From Pseudoalteromonas undina (GTDB lineage: Bacteria; Pseudomonadota; Gammaproteobacteria; Enterobacterales; Alteromonadaceae): a stretch of 64,000 bases of DNA. Positions 53,999 to 62,618 of the stretch are shown here, in pieces. Location: contig NZ_AHCF03000003.1 of the NCBI RefSeq assembly GCF_000238275.3, positions 1,922,001 to 1,986,000 on the forward strand. The letters run 5' to 3'. The notes beneath the pieces are model-generated. The model was given only the letters and a program-made list of their open reading frames with translations, made no database searches and was not told where the DNA came from. Position 1 is the stretch's first letter. Each line of letters begins with the position of its first letter. A program made the translations under genes and the position numbers.

Positions 53999-55237
53999 AT
54001 GCGATCTTTGGTTTGTGTACTCCTCTTAAGTGTACTTTATATTGCAGCATTTCCTTTAAGTGCACGCAGCGAAGATGTAAAAACATTAACGCTCTATCAT
54101 GACTCAGATTATTCAAACCATTACGAATCGGCCTATGCAATGAAGATGGGGGTGCTGACTGCTTTAGCTGAGATTAATAATAACGTGCAAGATTATCAGC
54201 TCACACTGATTGAAAAAGACAACCGAGGTAATTCGAATCGCAGCTTATTGCACATGCAGCAGTTTCTAAAAGACCGCAATGCACTGGTTTTTATTGGTGG
54301 ATTGCACTCCACGCCATATATAAAAAACAGAGACTTCATCAATAAAAACAAACTATTACTACTACTGCCTTGGGCTGCCGGAGGGTCTATTACCCGATAC
54401 CCTAGCGATGATAACTGGGTATTTAGGCTCTCAGTAGATGATACAAAAGCCGGCTATAGAATGGCCCAATTTGCAACGAAAACTCTAAATTGCAAAAATC
54501 CGCTCTTACTTTTAGAAGACACGCCATGGGGAAAATCAAACAACAACACCATGCTTAAGGCCTTTGGTGATATAAAACCACAAGTGGAATGGTTTAACTG
54601 GAACACAAAAATAAATAACGCCAAATTAATGCTGCATCAAATAAAAAATACACCTGCAGAGTGTATTTTATTTGTTGGAAATGCCATTGAGGGGGCTGTA
54701 TTTATAAATGCGATGGCAAGTTTTGCCAAAAATGAACGCCTTCCTATTGTTAGTCATTGGGGAATAACGGGTGGGGATTTTTTTGCCAACGTTGAGCAAG
54801 CCATAAAATCAAACTTGAGCTTACATTTTATACAAAGCTGTTTTTCATTTTTAAAAACGCCGCAAACCGCTTTAACTAAAAATGTTGTAGCACAAAGCTT
54901 ATCCCTTAAGCCTACCCCTGTAGCACCCACTGAGTTAATTTCTCCGGCTGGATTTATTCATGCCTACGACTTAACAAAACTATTGTTACAGGGCATATCA
55001 CAAATAACTTTAACCGATAATACAGAGCACAACAGAGCAAAAATCAAACATGCACTTGAAAACTTAACCATGCCAGTTAATGGCTTAATAAAACAATACC
55101 AACGTCCTTTTGCTATGTGGTCAGCTAATAATATTGATGCCCACGAAGCACTTGGTTTTGACGATTTATGCATGGCAAATTATCAGCCGGATGGAAAAAT
55201 ACACATTATCGAAAACCCAATAGGCAATGTTGAGTAA
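53999..55237 (+). CDS. Periplasmic binding protein (ABC-type, Leu/Ile/Val-like fold), sensor partner
   Basis: 412 residues. Signal peptide to about residue 24 (ends SARS), then a two-lobe type I periplasmic binding fold: 'KTLTLYHDSDYSNHYESAYAMKMGVLTALAEINN', 'LIEKDNRGNSNRSLLHMQQFLKD', 'FIGGLHSTPYIKNRDFINKNKLLLLLPWAAG' and 'SPAGFIHAYDLTKLLLQGI'. It has no ABC permease or ATPase neighbours. Its stop overlaps the hybrid kinase start (TAATG), so it is most likely the ligand-binding partner of that kinase, as LuxP is for LuxQ. Ligand unknown; the fold suggests an amino acid, amide or similar small molecule. The start has only a weak ribosome site. Confidence -1.
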   Translation: MRSLVCVLLLSVLYIAAFPLSARSEDVKTLTLYHDSDYSNHYESAYAMKMGVLTALAEINNNVQDYQLTLIEKDNRGNSNRSLLHMQQFLKDRNALVFIGGLHSTPYIKNRDFINKNKLLLLLPWAAGGSITRYPSDDNWVFRLSVDDTKAGYRMAQFATKTLNCKNPLLLLEDTPWGKSNNNTMLKAFGDIKPQVEWFNWNTKINNAKLMLHQIKNTPAECILFVGNAIEGAVFINAMASFAKNERLPIVSHWGITGGDFFANVEQAIKSNLSLHFIQSCFSFLKTPQTALTKNVVAQSLSLKPTPVAPTELISPAGFIHAYDLTKLLLQGISQITLTDNTEHNRAKIKHALENLTMPVNGLIKQYQRPFAMWSANNIDAHEALGFDDLCMANYQPDGKIHIIENPIGNVE

Positions 55238-58200
55238 TGCGAGCATTAATAAATAAAAAATTTAAGCTCTCAACAAATAATGCTTTTTATACTTTTTTAG
55301 CATTGAGCTTAATATTATCAGTGACTATTTCTTTACTGTTTGTTGGCCATCGCGCAAATACAGCTATCTATGATTTACAAAGTAAAAGTCTTGAGATTGA
55401 ATCTAAACTCACCACCAGCTACCTCACACTATTTTTAGAAACAAGAACACAAATTCTTAATGACCTTGCTCGTCAACCTATTTTATCTAACGCCATAATG
55501 GGGTCAGACACCTCAAAAGCGCTACTCCAAGATTACCTTTTTCAATATAAAATAATGGGTAGCACCGAAAAAATAACGATTATAAACGTATTAAAAGAGG
55601 TGGTTTTTAGTAACGACCCTTTGCTTAACGAGCTGAGTATAATTGAGCAACCATGGATAAATAGCTTACTTGAAGAGCAAACAGAAAAGGCGGTGATATT
55701 AAATAAGCCAACCAATACCGACCTATTCACCATTGCGGTGCCTATAAAATATAATAACTTTACTGAGGGCGTGCTTATGGTGCAATTTAATACGCCAATG
55801 ACCCAGTTACTACCGACCGACTTTGACCGTGAAAGCCATGGACTGACTTTAGCAGGCTCATGGGTTTATTATTCTAATTTAAATCAAGGTGACGAGTATG
55901 TCAGTATTAACCAAAACCTCATTGGCAATACAGATATAAGATTAAACTACTACATTACTGCCAATTTAATTGCTGCTAAAACTACTCGCTTCATAATCGA
56001 TATTGCTATATCAATTATTGTAAGTATGGCTTTATCGTCGTTATTCCTGTTTGTATTTGGCAGGCACTTACTACTAAACCCGTTTAAGCTTTTAGAATCC
56101 TCAAGAGAAGCGATAAAGCAAAGTGAAGCGCGTTACGAACTGGCGGTTAAGGGCAGTAATGATGGTATTTGGGATTGGGATATTGTTACAAATGAAGTAT
56201 ATTTTTCTCCCCGTATTAGCGTATTGCTTGGCTACGACGAAAACGATAAAAACGCTTTACCTCACTGTACTGATGCACTTTATAAGTTACTTCACCCTGA
56301 TGATATAACCAAGCATAAAAAGCAAATAGCAAATCACTTAATTAGCAACATTCCCTTTAATTACGATTATAGATTAAAGACTAAATCAGGCGCTTATCGT
56401 TATTTTACAGTAAAAGGGATGGCACTGCGCAATGAGCATAATAAAGCAATTAGAATGGCAGGCTCTGTAACTGACATTACTGAGCAAAAACGTTCTCAAA
56501 AAGCATTAAAACAAGCAAAAGAGCAAAATGATTTATTAGCGCAGGCAATCGAATCGTGTAATGTGGGTATTTCTATAGCCGATGCGAGCGTGCAAGGCTT
56601 TCCTTTAGTATTTTTAAATTCTGAATTTGAAAAAATCACAGGCTATAGTAAAGGGGAAATGCTAGGAATAAATTGCAGCTTACTTCAAGGGCCAAACACA
56701 GATAAGAACGCAATAGATATTATTACTCATGCAATAAAAACATTAAAAACTCAACGTATAGAGATACTAAATTATAAAAAAGATGGCACGGAATTTTGGA
56801 ATAGCCTACAAATCTCACCTGTTTTTAACGAGCAGCAACAGCTCACAGCTTATGTGGGAATTCAGCAAGATATCACTGAGCAAAAAGCAGCGAATCAATT
56901 ATTAATTGAAGCAAAAGCGGCGGCTGAACAGGCTAACATTGCCAAAAGCGAGTTTTTAGCGGCAATGAGTCATGAAATTCGCACGCCTATGAATGGCGTA
57001 TTAGGCATGCTTAATTTGATTTTAGATAGCTCATTAAATGAAAAACAACATCATCAGGTAAGCATTGCACTCAATAGTGCAAACTCCTTATTAAATATTA
57101 TTAACGATATTTTAGACTTTTCAAAAGTGGATGCCGGTAAGCTTGAGCTTGAAGAATTGGAGTTTAACCTTTGTAACATGCTCGACGATTTTATCGAAAC
57201 AATAGCAATTCATGCTCACAGTAAAAATATTCCGTTAATGCTAGATATAGAGCATATTGAATACGCTTTTGTCATTGGTGACGCCGGACGCCTCAAACAA
57301 ATTTTAACAAACTTAGTAAATAATGCGCTTAAATTTACCCATGAAGGCGAAGTGCAAGTTATTGCTAAACTCACACCGATTAACAACAATCAAATGCGTT
57401 TTAGCTGCCAAGTAATAGACTCTGGAATTGGTATTTCTGCAGCTCAACAAGCCAAGCTATTTAAATCATTCTCTCAAGTTGACTCTTCAACAACACGAAA
57501 ATATGGTGGCACGGGCTTAGGCTTAGCGATTGTTAAAAAGTTATGCCACCTAATGGAAGGTGATATACAGGTACAATCTAAAGAAAATAAGGGCAGTAAC
57601 TTTAGCTTTAATGTTGTTCTAAAACGCAGTAAAAACCCACAAAAAGTATTCCCCCCTGTAGATATGTCATCGTTAAATATTTTAATTGTGTGCAGCAATC
57701 AAACTCAATCTTCTATTTTACACAAGCAGTTTACTAAATGGGGAGCAACAGCCGTAATCAGCCCATCCGCAAAGCAGGCTGTGAAAACATGTCAGCAATA
57801 TATCGAAAAACAAAACCTTTGTTTTGATTTAATTATGATTGATATGCAGCTAAGTGACGGCGATGCGTTAACCTTAAGTAAAACCCTTGATAAAGAAGTA
57901 GATCTTATGGCTGCGCATGTTGTTTTAATGACCACGGGTGAGCTAAATAAACAGCGCGATTTATATCAAGCGTCTCGGTTTTCAGCCATTGTTACAAAGC
58001 CCATAATCACACAAAATCTTTTTAAGATGCTATCGACCTGCTTTAGCGGTAAACAGCAAAGTAATAACAGCCTCATTACTAAGGGTTTATCTGACACTCA
58101 CCCTTTGTCGAGCGATGATATTGTGTGGGACAAAAACATTCGTATTTTACTAGTTGAAGATAACAACATTAATCAAATCGTCGCCTCTACCACGCTTAAA

Positions 58201-58542
58201 AAAATAGGAATTAATAGCATTGATATTGCAGATAATGGTCAGCACGCGCTCGAATATTTAAAACAAACAACTTCCCATAACCCGTACTCACTCATTTTAA
58301 TGGATTGCCAAATGCCAGTGATGGATGGTTACCAAGCCACAACCCATATAAGAGTAAATGAAGTTGGAAGTAAAAATCCCCAAATTACTATTATTGCTAT
58401 GACAGCAAACGCTATGGTGGGCGATGAAGCTAAGTGCTTACAGGTTGGAATGAGCGACTATATTTCTAAGCCCATTGCACAAGACATATTATTTAAAAAA
58501 CTTCTAAAGTGGTTGCCATATGAACTTAAAAACAATGAGTAA
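55237..58542 (+). CDS. Hybrid histidine kinase: periplasmic sensor, PAS, LOV, HisKA, HATPase, two receivers
   Basis: 1101 residues. Membrane helix (about 17-37), periplasmic sensor of CACHE type (about 40-245), helix (about 252-275), PAS with PAC (about 296-415), then a LOV-type PAS (about 432-550). The LOV domain has the signature GINCSLLQGPNTD, with adduct cysteine C480, plus 'NYKKDGTEFWNSLQISPV' and the Gln in 'YVGIQQDIT'. HisKA has H579 (MSHEIRTP); HATPase has N-box 'NLVNNALKF' and G-boxes. The first receiver (about 813-935) keeps D869 and K921 but lacks the acidic pair. The second (about 968-1095) is canonical with D1023. There is no Hpt domain, so an unlinked Hpt/response regulator must complete the relay. 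Co-translated with the binding protein. Confidence -1.
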   Translation: MRALINKKFKLSTNNAFYTFLALSLILSVTISLLFVGHRANTAIYDLQSKSLEIESKLTTSYLTLFLETRTQILNDLARQPILSNAIMGSDTSKALLQDYLFQYKIMGSTEKITIINVLKEVVFSNDPLLNELSIIEQPWINSLLEEQTEKAVILNKPTNTDLFTIAVPIKYNNFTEGVLMVQFNTPMTQLLPTDFDRESHGLTLAGSWVYYSNLNQGDEYVSINQNLIGNTDIRLNYYITANLIAAKTTRFIIDIAISIIVSMALSSLFLFVFGRHLLLNPFKLLESSREAIKQSEARYELAVKGSNDGIWDWDIVTNEVYFSPRISVLLGYDENDKNALPHCTDALYKLLHPDDITKHKKQIANHLISNIPFNYDYRLKTKSGAYRYFTVKGMALRNEHNKAIRMAGSVTDITEQKRSQKALKQAKEQNDLLAQAIESCNVGISIADASVQGFPLVFLNSEFEKITGYSKGEMLGINCSLLQGPNTDKNAIDIITHAIKTLKTQRIEILNYKKDGTEFWNSLQISPVFNEQQQLTAYVGIQQDITEQKAANQLLIEAKAAAEQANIAKSEFLAAMSHEIRTPMNGVLGMLNLILDSSLNEKQHHQVSIALNSANSLLNIINDILDFSKVDAGKLELEELEFNLCNMLDDFIETIAIHAHSKNIPLMLDIEHIEYAFVIGDAGRLKQILTNLVNNALKFTHEGEVQVIAKLTPINNNQMRFSCQVIDSGIGISAAQQAKLFKSFSQVDSSTTRKYGGTGLGLAIVKKLCHLMEGDIQVQSKENKGSNFSFNVVLKRSKNPQKVFPPVDMSSLNILIVCSNQTQSSILHKQFTKWGATAVISPSAKQAVKTCQQYIEKQNLCFDLIMIDMQLSDGDALTLSKTLDKEVDLMAAHVVLMTTGELNKQRDLYQASRFSAIVTKPIITQNLFKMLSTCFSGKQQSNNSLITKGLSDTHPLSSDDIVWDKNIRILLVEDNNINQIVASTTLKKIGINSIDIADNGQHALEYLKQTTSHNPYSLILMDCQMPVMDGYQATTHIRVNEVGSKNPQITIIAMTANAMVGDEAKCLQVGMSDYISKPIAQDILFKKLLKWLPYELKNNE

Positions 58543-58609
58543 AGTAGATATGTTAACCATATCATCTTAATATATATAAATATTTGTACTTATACAGCGG
58601 TAAAATAGA

Positions 58610-59911
58610 GTGAAAAAACTGACAAAAGAACAAATCTATAAACGCTTAAACAATGAAGAAGACGCCCGAGCTTGCAAGGCCATCGACGACAATGCCTGTC
58701 AGGAAGTACCTGGTAATTTTATTATTTTACTCATTAGCCAGCTGTTTAGTAAATTTGCCGATGCACTGCTTAATCCAAAAATAACGCTGCCGTGGTTAAT
58801 GCAAAGCTTAAATGTACCAGCGAGTTTTATTGCTTGGTTAGTACCAATTAGAGAATCGGGTTCATTGCTGCCCCAACTTGCTATTGCTAACGTTATTCGC
58901 AAACTCCCCGTTCGTAAATGGGTATGGGTAATAGGTGCAGTGATGCAAGCAGGATGCATTTTAGCCATGGTTGCGGTGGCGTTCACCCTCAAGGGCGCAC
59001 AAGCAGGCTACGCCATTATTGGCTTATTAATTTTATTTAGCCTTGCCAGAGGGTTTAACTCTGTCGCTGCAAAAGATGTGCTGGGCAAAGTTATTCCTAA
59101 ACAGCAACGCGGTAATATTAGCGGGCTTGCTGCGAGTATTGCCGGTTTTGCCACCTTAACGTTTGGTCTCATGATGTGGTTTTTTTCACAGCAAAAAGAT
59201 CAAGACATTGTGATCATCGCTTTACTACTGGGTGCATTAATGTGGCTGATTGCCGCGTTTTTTTATGCACAAATTAACGAATATAGTGGCGCTACCGAAG
59301 GAGCTAATAATGGCCTATTGCACGCGTTTTCAAAGTTAAAAATTTTATACCAAGACAAACAGTTTGCGCATTTTGTTATTACACGTGCCTTACTGCTTTG
59401 TTCAGCATTGAGTGCCCCTTTTTATATTATTTTAGCCAGTAAACAGTCGTTTGAATTTTCTTTACTTGCCACCTTTATTGCCGTTTCCGGCTTTGCAAGC
59501 CTAGTCTCAGCGCCGATTTGGGGGCGCTTAAGTGACTTATCTAGCCAGCGAGTGCTGGTACTCAGTGCCACTTTGGTTACCATTAATGGGCTGGCTGTAT
59601 TTGTTATTGCAACTTGGTATAACGAGCTGCTACTAAATTGGTGGGCTATGCCTATTTTGTACTTTTTACTCTCAGTTGCGCACCAAGGAGTACGCTTAGG
59701 GCGAAAAACGTACCTCGTCGATATGGCAGAGGGTAACAAACGCACCGATTATGTGTCGGTTAGTAATACCGTTATTGGGGTTTTATTACTGATGTTAGGC
59801 AGTATAGGCTTATTAGAATCGTTTTTATCAACCGCAGAGCTTATTTTGCTTTACAGTGGGTTAGGTTTTTTGGGGGCAATGAGTGCACTGTTTTTACCAA
59901 AAACAGAGTAA
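58610..59911 (+). CDS. MFS transporter (GTG start)
   Basis: 433 residues, about twelve helices after a charged 45-residue N-terminus ('KLTKEQIYKRLNNEEDARACKAI'). Recognisable as MFS from 'QLFSKFADALLNPKITLPWLMQ', 'IPKQQRGNISGLAASIAGFATL' and 'APIWGRLSDLSSQRVLV'. The substrate is unknown. It follows the LOV kinase by 67 bp on the same strand with no terminator between, so it could be read from the same transcript. Start codon is GTG with a poor ribosome site. Confidence -1.
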   Translation: MKKLTKEQIYKRLNNEEDARACKAIDDNACQEVPGNFIILLISQLFSKFADALLNPKITLPWLMQSLNVPASFIAWLVPIRESGSLLPQLAIANVIRKLPVRKWVWVIGAVMQAGCILAMVAVAFTLKGAQAGYAIIGLLILFSLARGFNSVAAKDVLGKVIPKQQRGNISGLAASIAGFATLTFGLMMWFFSQQKDQDIVIIALLLGALMWLIAAFFYAQINEYSGATEGANNGLLHAFSKLKILYQDKQFAHFVITRALLLCSALSAPFYIILASKQSFEFSLLATFIAVSGFASLVSAPIWGRLSDLSSQRVLVLSATLVTINGLAVFVIATWYNELLLNWWAMPILYFLLSVAHQGVRLGRKTYLVDMAEGNKRTDYVSVSNTVIGVLLLMLGSIGLLESFLSTAELILLYSGLGFLGAMSALFLPKTE

Positions 59912-59952
59912 ATAGCGTGCTGTTTAACCTGATGTAATTAAAGCGCTCACCT

Positions 59953-60561
59953 TTAAAGTTGTGGGCGTTTTAGTACAAACTTATCTTTGGTGGTGCTAAA
60001 GTAATCGCCGCCCATTTTACCTACTGCATCTAAACGTGTCGGATCTATGTAGCCATTTACCAACGTGGCGTCATCTATAAAAATTCCCACTACATCTAAG
60101 AGCATCATTTTGCCACCGCTTGGTTCATCTGAAATAGTGATCACTTCTCGAAGCTTACATTCATAGCGTACTTTTGAAGCTGCAACACTCGGCGGATTAA
60201 CTAACTGGCTTGGGACTCTCTCTATGCTGGCCTCATCAAACTCACTGACATTATTAGGGTAATTAGCGCAGCTTTGGTTCATTTGCTCTACTAAGGCATG
60301 ACTAACAATATTAACCACACATTCTTTGGTGGCTAGTAAATTTGTCAGTGTATCTTTATTGGCTTTATCGCTGGGGTTAACTTGAGTAACACTTAGCACT
60401 GCAGGCTGACAACTTGCTACGGTAAAAAAAGAGTAAGGTGCAATATTGCTTACCCCCTCATTACTTAGGGTGCTTATCCATGCAATCGGTCGTGGACTAA
60501 TACCGCCAACTAAGTAGCTATAAACAGAGCGGTTGTTGTTTTGAATTAAATCTAAAAACAT
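59953..60561 (-). CDS. Flavin reductase-like FMN-binding split-barrel protein
   Basis: 202 residues. The DIM6/flavin reductase family pattern is 'YSYLVGGISPRPIAWISTLSNEG', 'NIAPYSFFTVASCQPAVLSV' and 'KDTLTNLLATKECVVNIVSHAL'. Members bind FMN and reduce flavins with NAD(P)H, or act as oxidoreductases. Divergent from the photolyase gene (104-bp gap), so shared regulation is possible. Converges on the MFS gene. Confidence -1.
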   Translation of the reverse strand: MFLDLIQNNNRSVYSYLVGGISPRPIAWISTLSNEGVSNIAPYSFFTVASCQPAVLSVTQVNPSDKANKDTLTNLLATKECVVNIVSHALVEQMNQSCANYPNNVSEFDEASIERVPSQLVNPPSVAASKVRYECKLREVITISDEPSGGKMMLLDVVGIFIDDATLVNGYIDPTRLDAVGKMGGDYFSTTKDKFVLKRPQL

Positions 60562-60665
60562 TATTTCTCACTTTTAAGTTAAAAACTAAACCCTAGTACT
60601 AGGCAATACGTACTTATAGATTGGATCTTCATTAATACTACACCGTTAGCAAATAGTTTAATTTC

Positions 60666-62195
60666 ATGCGCCAAAAAATAAACATTGTCTGGTTTAAACG
60701 CGATTTACGCTTAAGCGATCATCAACCGCTTAAACATGCGTTTAGCAATGGGCTTCCAACATTATTGCTGTACAACTTTGAGCCGCTGTTACTCGAAGAT
60801 GCTCATTATAACGAGCGACATTGGCGCTTTGTGTATCAGTCACTATGTGATTTAAACCAACAACTTGATCGCTTTAATAGCTGCGTGTACATATTTAAAC
60901 AAAATATGCAGTCGTTGCTTGAAGAGCTACTCACCCAGTTTGAAATAATTAATCTCTTTAGTCACCAAGAAATCGGCTTAAATAATACATTTGAGCGCGA
61001 TAAAGCGATTAAAGCATGGTGCCAACATAATCAGATTAACTGGTTAGAGTCACCAACGGGGGCTGTCATTCGGGGTAAAAAAAATCGCAATAATTGGAAT
61101 GAATGCTGGCAACAAACAATGCAAGCGCCAATTGCCATCCCAGATTGGAAACACATTAAAACAGTGACACTCACACACTACCAATCGCCAGAATTACCAG
61201 ACAATTACACAGCTGACGATGACAACTTTCAACTCGGAGGGCCGCGACTTGCCCGTGAAGTAATGCAAAGCTTTTTTGCTGAACGCGGTAAGGGTTATCA
61301 AAAAGGAATATCCAGCCCAAGCTTAAGCCGTACGCATTGCTCTAGGTTATCGCCCTATTTAGCGTGGGGAAATATCAGCCTGAGGCAAGTGTATCAAATG
61401 GCGATTGACGCATACCATTCAACCCATCCCGATAAAAAAGGGTGGAAGCGTCCACTTGCCGCGTTTGTATCGCGCTTGCATTGGCATTGCCATTTTATGC
61501 AAAAGTTTGAAAGCGAGTGTACCATGGAATTTAAAGCGTTAAATCCGGGTTACCATGCATTTCCGTATCGTGATGACGCTAAGGTTACTAGCGATATTGA
61601 ACGCTGGGCACAGGGGCAAACCGGTATTCCTATTATTGATGCCTGTATGCGCTGTTTAAAAGCCACCGGTTATATCAACTTTAGAATGCGCGCTATGCTG
61701 GTTAGCTTTGTAACGCATCATTTAAACATTAGCTGGCAACAAGCAAGTTTTCCGCTGGCTAATTACTTTTTAGACTTTGAACCGGGGATTCATTACCCGC
61801 AAATTCAAATGCAAGCCTCTGTCACCGGTATTAATACTATTCGTCATTACAACCCAATTAAGCAATCGGAGGATCAAGACCCAACCGGTGCGTTTATAAA
61901 AAAATGGTGCCCTGAACTTGAAAAGCTCCCCATTGAATATTTACATCAACCTTGGGAGCAAGCGCCCATGGAAGCGCTATTTAACGACTTTAAACTAGGT
62001 GAAGACTACCCTGAGCCGATGCTTGATTTAACCACCGCCTCAAAAGAAGCCCGCGAACGGCTATGGCAATACCGAGAGCGGCCCGATGTAAAACGCGCCA
62101 TAGGTAAAATTCTTAAAAAACACGTGACTCCGACTCAAAAAATCACCCGTGTAAAACGCAAAACTCGCAGTAACAGCAATAAAGAGAACACCTAA
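60666..62195 (+). CDS. Photolyase/cryptochrome family flavoprotein (divergent class)
   Basis: 509 residues. The N-terminal alpha/beta antenna domain begins '[17 protein letters not shown]'; the C-terminal FAD-binding domain includes '[19 protein letters not shown]', '[16 protein letters not shown]', '[22 protein letters not shown]' and '[23 protein letters not shown]'. In classical CPD photolyases the last block reads NNGGWQW before the substrate pocket. Here it is '[15 protein letters not shown]', so the flavin-proximal tryptophan appears to be replaced. The function could be DNA repair or light signalling. A DUF2256 gene follows after 2 bp, an association known for this class. The C-terminal tail (about 480-509) is basic. 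Confidence -1.
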   Translation: MRQKINIVWFKRDLRLSDHQPLKHAFSNGLPTLLLYNFEPLLLEDAHYNERHWRFVYQSLCDLNQQLDRFNSCVYIFKQNMQSLLEELLTQFEIINLFSHQEIGLNNTFERDKAIKAWCQHNQINWLESPTGAVIRGKKNRNNWNECWQQTMQAPIAIPDWKHIKTVTLTHYQSPELPDNYTADDDNFQLGGPRLAREVMQSFFAERGKGYQKGISSPSLSRTHCSRLSPYLAWGNISLRQVYQMAIDAYHSTHPDKKGWKRPLAAFVSRLHWHCHFMQKFESECTMEFKALNPGYHAFPYRDDAKVTSDIERWAQGQTGIPIIDACMRCLKATGYINFRMRAMLVSFVTHHLNISWQQASFPLANYFLDFEPGIHYPQIQMQASVTGINTIRHYNPIKQSEDQDPTGAFIKKWCPELEKLPIEYLHQPWEQAPMEALFNDFKLGEDYPEPMLDLTTASKEARERLWQYRERPDVKRAIGKILKKHVTPTQKITRVKRKTRSNSNKENT

Positions 62196-62197
62196 TT

Positions 62198-62332
62198 ATG
62201 GCGCACAAAAAACTTAACTTACCGCAAAAAATTTGCCCAGTATGCAATAAGCCGTTTGCGTGGCGTAAAAAGTGGCAACGAGATTGGGATAACGTTATTT
62301 ATTGCTCAGAGCGGTGCAAACGCAGCAAATAG
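62198..62332 (+). CDS. DUF2256 small zinc-ribbon protein
   Basis: 44 residues: a basic start, then two Cys pairs CPVC and CSERC separated by '[19 protein letters not shown]', ending KRSK. This is the DUF2256 pattern, predicted to bind one zinc. It starts 2 bp after the photolyase stop, so it is co-translated with it. DUF2256 genes are known beside cryptochrome/photolyase genes in many marine bacteria and cyanobacteria, but their role is unknown; nucleic-acid contact is a guess from its basic charge. Confidence -1.
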   Translation: MAHKKLNLPQKICPVCNKPFAWRKKWQRDWDNVIYCSERCKRSK

Positions 62333-62618
62333 CCGCTTATAAAAACCAATACACGCATATTCGCTTTAATCTCACTTTATATCTTACATAGCTGTTATAG
62401 TGGTTAACGTTTCAACTTGTTATTCAATGCAAGTTAACACTCTACCCTCTGCCTGCTCAACATTCATTACACCTAGCACAGCTAATTAAAAGAACACCCT
62501 TTACCAAGCATTATTTTTACAGCCATGGCGTGAGCTTGCCTGTAAAACCCCTCTTTGTTTGTTAGCGATGTAGCATTATTCGTTTATAAACTCAGCATAC
62601 TTTAATCAAGGATATAGC
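62333..62618. promoter_or_regulatory. Non-coding region upstream of the AlaDH/PNT-family gene
   Basis: 286 bp without a reading frame. It contains AACTTG/CAAGTT (around 62420-62445) and an 8-bp inverted repeat TTTTACAG (62515-62522) / CTGTAAAA (62540-62547), about 70 bp before the start codon. Either may be an operator or leader hairpin; no regulator is assigned. Confidence -1.
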
